Below, in pieces: positions 33,946 to 43,508 of a DNA stretch of 64,000 nucleotides. The stretch is from positions 62,001 to 126,000 of the forward strand of contig JACJYU010000001.1 of assembly GCA_020635915.1 (NCBI GenBank), written 5' to 3'. Source of the stretch: Flammeovirgaceae bacterium. Lineage in GTDB: Bacteria; Bacteroidota; Bacteroidia; Cytophagales; Cyclobacteriaceae. How positions within the stretch are numbered: the first letter of the stretch is position 1; each line of letters opens with the position of its first letter. The notes under the pieces are model-generated. The model searched no databases. It saw only the letters and a program-made list of their open reading frames with translations, and was not told where the DNA came from. The translations under genes and the position numbers were made by a program.

Positions 33946-36438
33946 TTACTCGGTTATTGTCGAATCCGGTTCTTCCATTTTTCTAATTTTTTCAACGGAA
34001 GAAATGGCATCGTCTTCATTCAATTTGATGAGCCTCACCCCTTGGGTGGCGCGGCCCATTATCCGGAGTTCGTCAACTTTTATCCGGATGCTGATGCCGG
34101 ACCGGTTGATGATCATCAGTTCGTCCTCGTCAGCTACCTCCTTTATTGCAACAAGCTTGCCAGTTTTTTCCGTGATATTGATCGTTTTTACCCCTTTCCC
34201 CCCCCTGCGGGTAATGCGGTAATCGGCAATGGAAGACCTTTTGCCATATCCTTTTTCCGAAACCACCAATACATTGGCGTCCAGGCTGGTTATGCAGATC
34301 ATGCCCACGACCTTGTCGGTGGCGGATTCCAGGGTGGTGCCCCTGACACCGGAGGCGGTCCGGCCCATTGGCCTTACGTCCGACTCGTCAAAATGAACGG
34401 CCTTGCCTTCACTCTTGGCGATCAAAATATGGTTTTGCCCGTTGGTAAGGGCAGCCGTAAGCAGTTTGTCGCCTTCGTGCACGGTGATGGCGGTAATGCC
34501 ATTGGCACGCGGCCTGGAATATGCCGACAAAGATGTCTTTTTTATAGTCCCCTTTTGGGTGCAAAGGATCACATAATTGGAGTGGATGTACTCCTCGTCC
34601 GTCAGGTCTTTGATTTTCAATACAGCCCTTACGGTGTCCCCCGCTTCAATGTTCAACAGGTTTTGGATGGCACGTCCCTTGGAGGTTTTGCTGCCCTCCG
34701 GTATCTCGTACACTTTCTTCCAATATACTTTTCCAAAAGCGGTGAATATCAGGAGGTAATTGTGGGCCTGGGCCACAAAGAGGTGTTCGGTAAAATCGTC
34801 CTCCTTGGTGGTCACGCCTTTCGACCCTACCCCGCCCCTTCCCTGGGTGCGGTAGTCGGTAAGCACGGTCCTTTTCACATACCCCTGGTTGGAAATGGTG
34901 ATCACCATATCCTCGTTGGGGATCATGTCCTCCACGGTGAGGTCGTCATCGCTGTGAACGATTTCCGTCCTGCGTTCATCCCCGTAGCGCTCCTTCATTT
35001 CCGTCAACTCGGATTTGATGATGTCCATCCTCATCGATTCGTTGTTAAGCACTTCGTTGAGATGGGCAATAAGGGCCTTTAGTTCCTTGTATTCATTTTC
35101 GATCTTCTCGCGTTCCAGGCCTGTCAACCGTTGCAAGCGCATTTCCAGTATGGCCTTGGCCTGGATGTCGGTAAGTTTAAACCGCTCGATAAGGCCAGCC
35201 TTCGCCACGTCCGGGTCCTTGGAGTTGCGGATCAAGGCAATCACCTCGTCCAGGTTGTCCAGGGCGATGAGGTAGCCTTCCAGTATGTGCGCCCTTTTTT
35301 CCGCCTCGTTGAGGTCATACTGCGTCCTTCGGGTCACCACCTCATGCCGGTGGTCCACAAAATGGACAATCAGGTCGCGCAGGTTCAGGGTCTCGGGCCT
35401 CCCCTTTACCAAGGCCACATTGTTCACACCAAACGAAGACTGAAGGTGCGTGTACTTGTACAGGTTGTTGAGCACAATGTTGGGGATCGCGTCCTTCCTC
35501 AGGTCATACACCACGCGGTAGCCGTCCCGGTCGGACTCGTCCCGGATATCGGAAATTCCTTCTATCTTCTTTTCATTGACCAGGGCGGCCGTGCGTTCAA
35601 TCATGGTTGCCTTGTTCACCAGGTATGGTATCTCGGTAACGATGATCTGGCCCTTGCCATTGTCATGGGTTACTATCTCCGCCTTTCCGCGCACCACCAC
35701 GCGCCCCCTGCCGTTGAGGAACCCCTGCTGCACCCCCGAGTAACCGTAAATAATGCCACCGGTGGGGAAGTCGGGGCCCTTGATGTACTCCATCAATTCA
35801 GGGACCGTGATGTCCCTTTTATCGATGTAGGCAATTATCCCGTCCACCACTTCCCCGAGGTTGTGGGGGGCCATGTTGGTGGCCATGCCCACGGCTATGC
35901 CTGAAGAGCCGTTGATCAGCAGGTTGGGGATTTTGGCGGGCAACACCGTAGGCTCGGTAAGGGAGTCGTCAAAGTTGGGCTGAAAGTCAACAGTGTCTTT
36001 GTTGATATCGGCCAGCAGTTCTTCAGCAATGCGCTTCAGCCTGGCCTCGGTGTACCTCATGGCCGCGGCAAAGTCGCCATCCACGGAGCCGAAGTTGCCC
36101 TGCCCGTCCACCAGGGTGTAGCGCAAAGACCAATCCTGGGCCATGCGCACCATGGTGTCGTAGACGGAGGCATCGCCATGGGGGTGGTACTTACCCAGCA
36201 CCTCCCCTACGATACGCGCGGATTTCTTGTAGGGCTTGTTGTAGTTGACGCCCAGGTCCTGCATGCCATAAAGCACCCGCCTGTGCACCGGTTTCAGGCC
36301 GTCCCTTACATCGGGCAGGGCCCTGGAAATGATGACCGACATCGAATAATCGATGTAGGCGCCTCTCATTTCATCTTCAATATTTATGGGGATTATCCGC
36401 TGGTTGCCAGCTTCCAAATCAGGGGTCTCTTCTGCCAC
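33946..36438 (-). CDS. gyrA: DNA gyrase subunit A
   Basis: 830 residues, full length. The breakage-reunion domain carries the catalytic Tyr in AAAMRYTEARL, the QRDR segment KYHPHGDASVYDTMVRM, and GyrA C-terminal beta-pinwheel blades including the GyrA-box-like QGRGGVGSKG. Makes the A2 part of the A2B2 type II topoisomerase that introduces negative supercoils. At the position equal to E. coli Ser83 the residue is Ala (GDASVYD). gyrB is not in the window. The start MAEETPDLEAGNQRIIPINIEDEM fits the usual N-terminus. Confidence 0.97.
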   Translation of the reverse strand: MAEETPDLEAGNQRIIPINIEDEMRGAYIDYSMSVIISRALPDVRDGLKPVHRRVLYGMQDLGVNYNKPYKKSARIVGEVLGKYHPHGDASVYDTMVRMAQDWSLRYTLVDGQGNFGSVDGDFAAAMRYTEARLKRIAEELLADINKDTVDFQPNFDDSLTEPTVLPAKIPNLLINGSSGIAVGMATNMAPHNLGEVVDGIIAYIDKRDITVPELMEYIKGPDFPTGGIIYGYSGVQQGFLNGRGRVVVRGKAEIVTHDNGKGQIIVTEIPYLVNKATMIERTAALVNEKKIEGISDIRDESDRDGYRVVYDLRKDAIPNIVLNNLYKYTHLQSSFGVNNVALVKGRPETLNLRDLIVHFVDHRHEVVTRRTQYDLNEAEKRAHILEGYLIALDNLDEVIALIRNSKDPDVAKAGLIERFKLTDIQAKAILEMRLQRLTGLEREKIENEYKELKALIAHLNEVLNNESMRMDIIKSELTEMKERYGDERRTEIVHSDDDLTVEDMIPNEDMVITISNQGYVKRTVLTDYRTQGRGGVGSKGVTTKEDDFTEHLFVAQAHNYLLIFTAFGKVYWKKVYEIPEGSKTSKGRAIQNLLNIEAGDTVRAVLKIKDLTDEEYIHSNYVILCTQKGTIKKTSLSAYSRPRANGITAITVHEGDKLLTAALTNGQNHILIAKSEGKAVHFDESDVRPMGRTASGVRGTTLESATDKVVGMICITSLDANVLVVSEKGYGKRSSIADYRITRRGGKGVKTINITEKTGKLVAIKEVADEDELMIINRSGISIRIKVDELRIMGRATQGVRLIKLNEDDAISSVEKIRKMEEPDSTITE

Positions 36439-36585
36439 TTTTTTCCTTTTATCGTCTTGTTTTCGAGGGGCCGGGCCTGCCTTCGCCCTCCCGTTGTTTT
36501 CAGGGTCGCAAGATAAGCAAAATTGAGGAATTTAAACCCACTAAAAGTGCTATTAAGTAGCTAAAAAACAAGAATTTATCCCCCT

Positions 36586-37611
36586 TCAATAGGGGTTCAA
36601 CTTCCTCCTGTTTTTGCGCTTTTCCCGGACCGGTTTTGGGTAGTTTTCCCCGTAGTGGGGGTTTTGTTTTTTCCAAAATGGGTGCATCCTGCTGCGGTAT
36701 TCCTTGTTGCCATGGGCATGGTTGATCTGGACATGGCAATCGGGGTTGTAGCAACGGGGCAATTCGGGAATCCGGTAGGATAACCCTATGTTTAAATAAA
36801 CGGCATTGAGGTTGTGCACGATGGATTGTCCGTTGCTGCCGGGCATGGACAGTGTATAGTTTTTAATTTCAAACGAGGGCCTGGCAAACACCCTGAAATA
36901 TTCTGAAAAGTCCCTCTCGATGGTCACGCCCGCATTGACATACACCCCCTTTTTTATCAGGCTTTTTTCAAAATTGTTGCCCGGCTTATACCCGCCAACG
37001 TTCACGTCACCCGTAAACAAATAATCGTTCCATCGGTAAAAGGAAACCCCCAGCATCCCGAAGTATTTTTTCATAAATCCTGTAGGGCGGTCTGGCCGAA
37101 AGGTATTGATCCTGTCAGCGTACGGAATGGGCCGAAAGTCGCCCATGGCCATGAACTCGTAAGAGTACCCGCCCCCAATCCTGTATTTTTCCAAAAACTC
37201 ATAATGAAGGGTGAGCTTAATCGGGATGTTCATGGCATTGCCTTTGAACTTAAGCCGCGAGGTGTCCGAGCTCACCGTAAAACTATCAGGCCCCTGCGGG
37301 GGTGCATCGGTGGCCGTGTTCACCCAATTGCTGTACTTGTTGCCCTGGCCCGCAGGAAATATGGTGGGCGGCACACCATCCGCCTGCGAAATGCCAAACC
37401 CATCCAACTTATGGCTAAAAAAAGTATTTCCATAGCCCACGCTTCCACTGAACACAAAGTTTTTTAAGATGGTGCGAAAAGGGTTTTTTATGCGCTTTGC
37501 ATAAAAGTGGTCCAGGGGGAAAGTAACCTCGTCATCCTTTTGCGAATAGGCGGTAGCCGCAATGCCACAAAAGAAAAAAAGGAAAAGCGATATGTGCCTT
37601 GTGCAAGCCAG
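36586..37611 (-). CDS. Predicted outer-membrane beta-barrel protein
   Basis: Open frame with beta-strand-rich sequence (FSGSVGYGNTFF, EKYRIGGGYSYEFMAM, FTGDVNVGGYKPG, AVYLNIGLSYRIPEL) and a short basic C-terminal tail (REKRKNRRKLNPY) after HVQINHAHGNKEY. The first standard start is GTG at 37455, but the frame is open further and encodes a signal-peptide-like stretch (ISLFLFFFCGIAATAYSQ) preceded only by CTG (37611) or ATA (37593). I think the real start is there. Function unknown. Confidence 0.6.
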   Translation of the reverse strand: MACTRHISLFLFFFCGIAATAYSQKDDEVTFPLDHFYAKRIKNPFRTILKNFVFSGSVGYGNTFFSHKLDGFGISQADGVPPTIFPAGQGNKYSNWVNTATDAPPQGPDSFTVSSDTSRLKFKGNAMNIPIKLTLHYEFLEKYRIGGGYSYEFMAMGDFRPIPYADRINTFRPDRPTGFMKKYFGMLGVSFYRWNDYLFTGDVNVGGYKPGNNFEKSLIKKGVYVNAGVTIERDFSEYFRVFARPSFEIKNYTLSMPGSNGQSIVHNLNAVYLNIGLSYRIPELPRCYNPDCHVQINHAHGNKEYRSRMHPFWKKQNPHYGENYPKPVREKRKNRRKLNPY

Positions 37612-37674
37612 ATGTTTGTTTTTAACTAAAAAGCAAGTGACAAATTGTGCTAAAAATAGGAAATTAACATGAGT

Positions 37675-39096
37675 TTAGTAAAAGCCGTGACGGGGGGGCT
37701 TGCCCTCCAGTGAGGTAAAGGTATGGAATAGGGTGCCTTTTTCCCCTACTTCATAGGTAAAGTGGTACTCCGCGGTGGGGCTGCCATCACCGGGCCGAAG
37801 GTCAAGGGCCACGTCATTGGTGCCCAGGTGCAGCGGCACCCTGGCATAATAGATGGAATGGGGCAACGTTTGCCAGTTTCTCGTGTCTGCCTTTTCGGTA
37901 ACGGCATTGATGATGCCAAACAAGGAACCCAGGGCCTTGTTTTCCTTTCTCATTTCATACTCCGCCACTTTTTTCATGGCCGCCCTCAGCAACGCCTTGC
38001 TGAATTCAAGGGCCATGCGTTGCCGCAATACCTGTGTGGCAATCTTGTTGATGTCTTCTACCGGCTCCAGCGAAACCACTTCCCCCTCATTGCTTATGGA
38101 GCCTTCCGTAAAATATTCAGGGCGCTCGACATATTTGGGAAAAGCCACCCTGAATATTTCGAGGTCCCCCAACCCTTTCTTGTCTTTTTCATCATAACCC
38201 GAAATATCGAACGGGAAGCTAAAATTATATTCATCACTGACAAAGGTTACCTGGTCGCCTTTCCTATGAACAACGAAATTGATGCTCCACTCGGTTTTTA
38301 CCGGGCTGAGCCCATTGTGCCAAAAAAAGACAAGCTCCCCGCCCTCCTCCGGGCGGTATTCATAACCGGGCTGGTGAAATTCTTTTTTATAGGCTTCATG
38401 TTCCTGTGCCAGCCCGCTCAACAGGGAGGTGCGAAGCAAATCGTCCTTTAACTGGGGCGGTGCCGTCATCCCAAACAAGTCGGTGTACTCATTTTGATAG
38501 GTTTCGTAGGCGTTTCGGTAGGCAATAAACGCATTGTTGTAGTCATTGTCCGACTCATAAATAATGCCCATAAGCAAATGGGAAAATGCATCCTTCCTGT
38601 ACTTCTTTTCCGAACCGTAACGGTCGCTTAGTTGCTGTAAACGGATGTTGAGCCTTCGGCATTCCACAAGGGCTTCCTGGTGCATGCCCATTTTCAAATA
38701 GTTCATGGCCTTGTAATACAGCACCATAAGGTGTTCATGGTCTTCCCCCTTGTACGTGGCCACCATAGGATTGCTAAGGTAGGAGGCGGCTTCGGTGAGG
38801 TAGTTTTTTTGATAGTCCTCCCCAAATAAATAAGCCTTTTCCAGGTATTCGTTGCTCTCCTCATAGCGGCCCAGGACGGACAAGAGCAGGCCGCTGTTGG
38901 CGAGGTACAAAAACGCATTCTTTCTATAGTCCCTGGAAGGAGGGTTTTTCAGGGCTTCCAGCGCTTGCTCCAGTCTGCCCTGCTCAAAAGATTGGTTAAA
39001 ACCGTAATGGGCCTGGTAGTAGGTGGCGCAGGATTGGGCCACCAGCAGCAAGAAAAGCACAAAGGCCTTAGGGTGCCCTGTCGGTAGCTTGGGCAT
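37675..39096 (-). CDS. COG3014-like TPR-containing lipoprotein
   Basis: 473 residues with a lipoprotein-like signal (AFVLFLLLVAQSCATYYQAHYG), helical repeats in the first half (GRYEESNEYLEKAYLFGEDYQ, MGMHQEALVECRRL) and a beta-rich second half. The length, layout and the neighbour encoding an LpoB-like protein fit the uncharacterised COG3014 family, which is commonly paired with LpoB-type proteins. It starts 7 bases after the LpoB-like stop, so the two are probably cotranscribed. Role in envelope or peptidoglycan assembly is inferred. Confidence 0.7.
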   Translation of the reverse strand: MPKLPTGHPKAFVLFLLLVAQSCATYYQAHYGFNQSFEQGRLEQALEALKNPPSRDYRKNAFLYLANSGLLLSVLGRYEESNEYLEKAYLFGEDYQKNYLTEAASYLSNPMVATYKGEDHEHLMVLYYKAMNYLKMGMHQEALVECRRLNIRLQQLSDRYGSEKKYRKDAFSHLLMGIIYESDNDYNNAFIAYRNAYETYQNEYTDLFGMTAPPQLKDDLLRTSLLSGLAQEHEAYKKEFHQPGYEYRPEEGGELVFFWHNGLSPVKTEWSINFVVHRKGDQVTFVSDEYNFSFPFDISGYDEKDKKGLGDLEIFRVAFPKYVERPEYFTEGSISNEGEVVSLEPVEDINKIATQVLRQRMALEFSKALLRAAMKKVAEYEMRKENKALGSLFGIINAVTEKADTRNWQTLPHSIYYARVPLHLGTNDVALDLRPGDGSPTAEYHFTYEVGEKGTLFHTFTSLEGKPPRHGFY

Positions 39097-39103
39097 AGGC
39101 CGG

Positions 39104-39679
39104 TTAGTTTTTAATAAATTTCTTTATCTCTTTCTGCCCGTACCATACGCGCTTATTGGTCTCCATATCGGTGAGGAACAACGTGACGATATAATTTACC
39201 ACGCGCTTATTGTGGTAAACGTCCGTTTCGGAAGTCATCTCCCCAAACAACATCAGGTCTGCCCCCGCTTCCAGGCCCCATTGCGCGGCTGTCCCACTGC
39301 TGGAAAAGTCTTGTTGCTGGGCACGCTCTTCCCGCAACTTGTCCCTGAACGTGTCCGACTCCACCAGATCGGCTATTCCCGAGTTGAAAATGGTAAGTTC
39401 TATTTTTTTAATGAAATTTTGGGCGTCAATGTGCTCGCTTGTCTTGTTGAGGACCCAACCCACAATGATGGCGGGCTTTTTGCCTTTGTCCTTTGCATAC
39501 GCCTTGAAACTGTTGCTGGCAAGCAGGTCTTGTGTCATTTTTTCCGCCACGGCCCTTGAGTCCGTATCGTTCCACCTCCCGCTAAGGTCTATGGAAGTGC
39601 CAGGGTCAATGCGCGAAACGGAACGGGCACAGCCCAGTAACAGCACACTGCCCGCCAACATCAGAAAAACCGTCTTCAT
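39104..39679 (-). CDS. LpoB-like penicillin-binding-protein activator lipoprotein
   Basis: 191 residues, lipobox LAGSVLLLGCARSVSRID, then an LpoB-type domain: IDLSGRWNDTDSRAVAEKM, KPAIIVGWVLNKTSEHID, GADLMLFGEMTSE, ending in KRVWYGQKEIKKFIKN. The DLSGRWNDTDS segment near the N-terminus is a hallmark of the COG3417 family. LpoB in enterobacteria activates PBP1b from the outer membrane; here the target is unknown. Forms a likely operon with the COG3014-like gene and rpe upstream. Confidence 0.8.
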   Translation of the reverse strand: MKTVFLMLAGSVLLLGCARSVSRIDPGTSIDLSGRWNDTDSRAVAEKMTQDLLASNSFKAYAKDKGKKPAIIVGWVLNKTSEHIDAQNFIKKIELTIFNSGIADLVESDTFRDKLREERAQQQDFSSSGTAAQWGLEAGADLMLFGEMTSETDVYHNKRVVNYIVTLFLTDMETNKRVWYGQKEIKKFIKN

Positions 39680-39682
39680 ACC

Positions 39683-40360
39683 TTATTTTGAATCAAATTC
39701 CTTGCCGAAAACCAATCCCTTCAGCTGTCCTATCACTTTCGTGGGGCTTGGGGAAGAGAAAACAAAATTCCCTGCCACCAATACATCCGCGCCAGCCTCC
39801 ATTAACGGTTTTGCGTTCTGTAGGTTCACCCCTCCATCTATTTCAATTTGCACTTTCGCACCCACGCGGTCAATCATGGATTTAAGCTGTTCCACCTTTT
39901 TGTAGGTATTCCCAATAAACTTTTGCCCCCCGAAGCCAGGATTGACGGACATCATGCACACGAGGTCAATATCGTTGAGGATGTCCTCCAACTGCTCCAC
40001 CCCGGTATGTGGATTGATGGCCACGCCTGCTTTGATACCGAGGGCCTTTATTTGCTGTACCGTCCTGTGCAAATGAGGGCTGGCTTCGATATGCACGGAT
40101 ATGATGGAGGCACCGGCCTCATAAAAGGCATCCACGTAGCGCTCCGGGTGAACAATCATCAGGTGCACGTCAAGGGGTTTGGTGGCGTGTTTCCCAATGG
40201 CTTTGACCACCGGTACCCCCATGGACAAATTGGGGACAAAAACGCCATCCATGATATCCACATGTACCCAGTCGGCATCGCTTTCGTTTATCATTTTCAC
40301 TTCACTTTCCAGGTTGGCAAAATCGGCCGCTAATATGGAGGGGGCAACGATTGGTTTCAT
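39683..40360 (-). CDS. rpe: Ribulose-phosphate 3-epimerase
   Basis: 225 residues, TIM barrel. Motifs: PIVAPSILAADFANL, WVHVDIMDGVFVPNLS (metal-binding His and Asp), DVHLMIVHPERY, VCMMSVNPGFGGQKFI, QIEIDGGVNLQNA. Interconverts ribulose 5-phosphate and xylulose 5-phosphate in the pentose phosphate pathway. Full length. Confidence 0.97.
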   Translation of the reverse strand: MKPIVAPSILAADFANLESEVKMINESDADWVHVDIMDGVFVPNLSMGVPVVKAIGKHATKPLDVHLMIVHPERYVDAFYEAGASIISVHIEASPHLHRTVQQIKALGIKAGVAINPHTGVEQLEDILNDIDLVCMMSVNPGFGGQKFIGNTYKKVEQLKSMIDRVGAKVQIEIDGGVNLQNAKPLMEAGADVLVAGNFVFSSPSPTKVIGQLKGLVFGKEFDSK

Positions 40361-40533
40361 TTGTTAATAATTGAATGTTTTAATGGGCACATGGGGAATC
40401 ACCTGGTTATTATCATGCCGTTGGGCAGGGTAATTTCTTACACCAACATTGGCCTAATCCGGTATCCATCCTACAAATATAACAGCAATCATCAAGGGTA
40501 GGGAACCTGGCTGTGGAATGATGGGGAAGGGAA

Positions 40534-42144
40534 CTATAATTTTACCAGCCGGATAGTCCTTAAAATACCTTCTGTTTCCACTTTTAGAATATAAAGCCCT
40601 GCACCCAGGCCGGAAACGTCCAACACCACGGGGTGGTTGGAGTAAGTGATATTGCCCTGCGTTTTTAATACCTGCTGCCCTTTTAGGTTGAAGATGGCAA
40701 TGGTTGCCAACTGTCCTATGGGCACCTTCAATTCCAGTTTTACCGTATCGCCCGTTACCGGATTGGGGTACAGGCAAACCGTTGCCGTGGTAGTGGGCGC
40801 CTCCCCCGATGCGATGATTTTTGCCTGCAAATAATTAGGCACCCCATATCCTTTCTGGTTGTCAGGGTTGGCAAACATGCTTCCCGAGGCAATGACCAGG
40901 TCGTACAATTCAGGAACGCTCAATGTGGGAAACGCCTGGACAAGCCCTGCCACAAGGCCTGTGGCCAGGGGGGCAGCCGCAGAGGTGCCACTGGTAAAGC
41001 CGGTGTCCCCATTGCCCTTGATAACGGATACGCCCGAGCCCAAGGCCACCACATCCGGCTTTATCCTTCCATCGGCAGTGGGCCCCACGGAACTGAAGTT
41101 GCTCCGGTTCCCCATACTGGTGACGGCCCCCACCGCCAGGACACCTTCGACATCGGCTGGTGGGTTGACCAGCGACCAGGAAGTGTTGCCCTCATTGCCA
41201 GCGCTCACCACCACAAAAATGCCTTTTGCAAGGGCCGTTTTGGCCGCACGGCTCACCACTGTGGTTTTTCCGTCCAACTGGCTTGTTGCATAATCCATGG
41301 CAGGGTCGTCAAAAATATTGTACCCCAGGGACGAGTGTATAATGTCAGCGCCCGCACTATCGGCTTTTTCCGCGGCCACCAGCCAGTTGTATTCTTCTAT
41401 CCTATATTCACTGCCCACATCTTCCGTCACGTACAGCTGATAGGTGGCCTGTGGGGCTGCCCCCAGGTACGTGCCAGCCTGGCTGGCCGCCATGATGGAA
41501 AGCACTTCCGTGCCATGATCGTCATACTGATAAACATTTCCCGATTTTCCCACTATATCCTGCGTGTAGGACACCTGCCCATTGTCCAGCATTGCCTTAA
41601 AAGCATCGGCCTGGTCCACCCCGGGAAAGCCACTATCGAAAACAGCGATGGCCACCCCTTGCCCATAAATGTCATCTGCATGCATATCGTCCAGGCCCAA
41701 CATGCTTAACTGCACCTGGTTGACCACGCCTATGCCCGAATCCTTCCTGCCCTTTTTCGTCCTTGCCCTGCCCCCTGGCAGGACCGCTTTGGGCCCCAGG
41801 TATTCGTAGGAGGCCACAAAAGCCAACTGGGAAATGCTGCCCAACTCCCCATCATCCAACTGGACTATGGCAGCGTTCATCCAACGCGAGGTGTACAATA
41901 TGTCCGCCCCTAACGCCCCAACCTGGCTGACATAACTTTTGTTTACGGGAAAATCTTCTTCCGATACCATCACCCCGTTTTTGATCCTCCTATCGATGCT
42001 TTTCTGCGAAAGGAATTCAAGAGGGGCCTCCGCTGAATAGGATGTTCCTGTTTTGTCTGTAAAGAAAACGGCATACCTGCCTTCCTGGGCCATGGCCACC
42101 TGGGCAAGTAACAACCAGTACCAGCAAAAGCTACTCCTTGCCAT
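40534..42144 (-). CDS. Subtilisin-like (S8) serine protease with T9SS C-terminal sorting domain
   Basis: 536 residues. Signal peptide (FCWYWLLLAQVAMAQ), then a pro-region. The catalytic triad is visible: Asp in VAIAVFDSGFPG, His in YDDHGTEVLS, Ser in FTSGTSAAAPLATGL. The last 80 residues (CLYPNPVTGDTVKLEL to GLYILKVETEG and a basic end) match the type A T9SS sorting domain, so the enzyme should be exported through the outer membrane and attached or released. Its start overlaps the stop of the upstream lipoprotein gene by 14 bases. Confidence 0.93.
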   Translation of the reverse strand: MARSSFCWYWLLLAQVAMAQEGRYAVFFTDKTGTSYSAEAPLEFLSQKSIDRRIKNGVMVSEEDFPVNKSYVSQVGALGADILYTSRWMNAAIVQLDDGELGSISQLAFVASYEYLGPKAVLPGGRARTKKGRKDSGIGVVNQVQLSMLGLDDMHADDIYGQGVAIAVFDSGFPGVDQADAFKAMLDNGQVSYTQDIVGKSGNVYQYDDHGTEVLSIMAASQAGTYLGAAPQATYQLYVTEDVGSEYRIEEYNWLVAAEKADSAGADIIHSSLGYNIFDDPAMDYATSQLDGKTTVVSRAAKTALAKGIFVVVSAGNEGNTSWSLVNPPADVEGVLAVGAVTSMGNRSNFSSVGPTADGRIKPDVVALGSGVSVIKGNGDTGFTSGTSAAAPLATGLVAGLVQAFPTLSVPELYDLVIASGSMFANPDNQKGYGVPNYLQAKIIASGEAPTTTATVCLYPNPVTGDTVKLELKVPIGQLATIAIFNLKGQQVLKTQGNITYSNHPVVLDVSGLGAGLYILKVETEGILRTIRLVKL

Positions 42145-42856
42145 AGGCGGTCAAAGTTTGTTTCAATGTATAGCCTTTTTCAATTTGCTGCTTCCCAATG
42201 CAGTCACCTACCGTGCAATATTCAAGTACGGTGGCTTCTTTGTACACCAGCCCAATATGCCGGGCATAAATTTCTTTCCTCACATCCTGCTTGACAATCA
42301 GGTCCGGGTTGTTGCTTTGGACGACCTCAAGGGTTTCGTTCAGCACGTCACCGTTCAACGAAAACGGAAAGCCGGTATCCGTTACCTCATAGGTATCACA
42401 CGAAAACGTGGCATTGTCACCACAACCCTCGTCCCCGCCCAGGGTGTTAAGGGCATTTCCATTCCATTGCCTACCCTTTGAAAGCGGGAAAGCCAACTTG
42501 ACAAAATCGATGCCCCCTTCACTTACCACCACCCGGGAAGGGCCAATGCGGACAGACCACGTGTCCAGGTACTCAAACCCATTCCCCTTGTTATCTGTAA
42601 AACGCTGTACGGCATACGTAATGCCGCCTTCCGAATTTTCAAATGAACCCACTACCGAAAGCTTTAATTGGTACTGCAAGTCTTCCTGGCCCCCAAGGGC
42701 CTCATACCGGGTTTCTTCCACATCATAGGTGTGGTAAGCCCCGACTTCCATAGGAAAATAATCACTGTCATTTTTTGGCGCGGGCCCCCCTTCATTGGCA
42801 CAAGCCGATGCCAACACCAAAATGACGAATGCAAAATATTTTCTTTTAATGGCCAC
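42131..42856 (-). CDS. Hypothetical lipoprotein
   Basis: 241 residues with a lipobox (FVILVLASACANEGGPA) and a beta-rich domain starting DYFPMEVGAYHTYDVEETRY. This opening resembles Bacteroidota surface lipoproteins of unknown function. Contains two Cys pairs near the middle and end (GCGDNATFSCDTY, EYCTVGDCIG) that could form disulfides. It overlaps the S8 protease gene by 14 bases, suggesting coupled translation. Confidence 0.72.
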   Translation of the reverse strand: MAIKRKYFAFVILVLASACANEGGPAPKNDSDYFPMEVGAYHTYDVEETRYEALGGQEDLQYQLKLSVVGSFENSEGGITYAVQRFTDNKGNGFEYLDTWSVRIGPSRVVVSEGGIDFVKLAFPLSKGRQWNGNALNTLGGDEGCGDNATFSCDTYEVTDTGFPFSLNGDVLNETLEVVQSNNPDLIVKQDVRKEIYARHIGLVYKEATVLEYCTVGDCIGKQQIEKGYTLKQTLTAYGKE

Positions 42857-42900
42857 TTTACCGCGTTTCGTTTTATAAAGTTATTTTTTCTTTTTGATAT

Positions 42901-43494
42901 TTGGCCATGCAATTAAAAACCAAGGTAAAAGTAGGGAACATCACCAACCTCAGCGATGCCAGGTATTGTGCCGGCATGGGCGTTGACTTCCTGGGGTTTC
43001 CTATTGGGGACATGGACGGGCAAATCCCTTTTGACATGTTTAGTGAAATTGTGGGCTGGGTATCAGGGCCGGCCTTTGTGCTTGAATATTCCGATACCCT
43101 GGATGAGGCCGTTTTCCAAAAAGTAACCGGCCCCAACGCCATCCACCACATTGAATTGGACCTTGGCCAGCTACACCAGTTGGGGGAAAAAGCCCAGGGC
43201 CTGCCCATTATACTGAAAGCAAACATGGCAGCATGGCCCACCATTGAACCTTTGCTGCCCACGTATGACATCCGGTATTTGGCGCTCGGGGAAAACCAAC
43301 TAGTGGATTGGAAAACAGTGGAGGCCATAAACAAAAAAGTAAACGTACTGGTGCCCTATCACCTGATTGAAGGTGATGAAATTGAAAAGCTGCCCATCAC
43401 AGGAATCATATTGGAAGGGTCTTCTGAAGACAAGCCGGGGCAGAAAGACTACGGCCAACTGGCCACCGCACTTGAAGCCCTGGAGGCCAACTAG
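42901..43494 (+). CDS. TrpF-like (phosphoribosylanthranilate isomerase-related) TIM-barrel protein
   Basis: 197 residues. N-terminus KTKVKVGNITNLSDARYCAGMGVDFLGF follows the TrpF pattern (KICG-type strand, then a G-D-LGF strand), but the first-strand catalytic Cys is replaced (KVGNI). No other trp gene is nearby. It may be a divergent paralogue with a changed activity. Divergently arranged from the lipoprotein gene upstream. Confidence 0.6.
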   Translation: MAMQLKTKVKVGNITNLSDARYCAGMGVDFLGFPIGDMDGQIPFDMFSEIVGWVSGPAFVLEYSDTLDEAVFQKVTGPNAIHHIELDLGQLHQLGEKAQGLPIILKANMAAWPTIEPLLPTYDIRYLALGENQLVDWKTVEAINKKVNVLVPYHLIEGDEIEKLPITGIILEGSSEDKPGQKDYGQLATALEALEAN

Positions 43495-43508
43495 CACTAA
43501 CCTATTGG

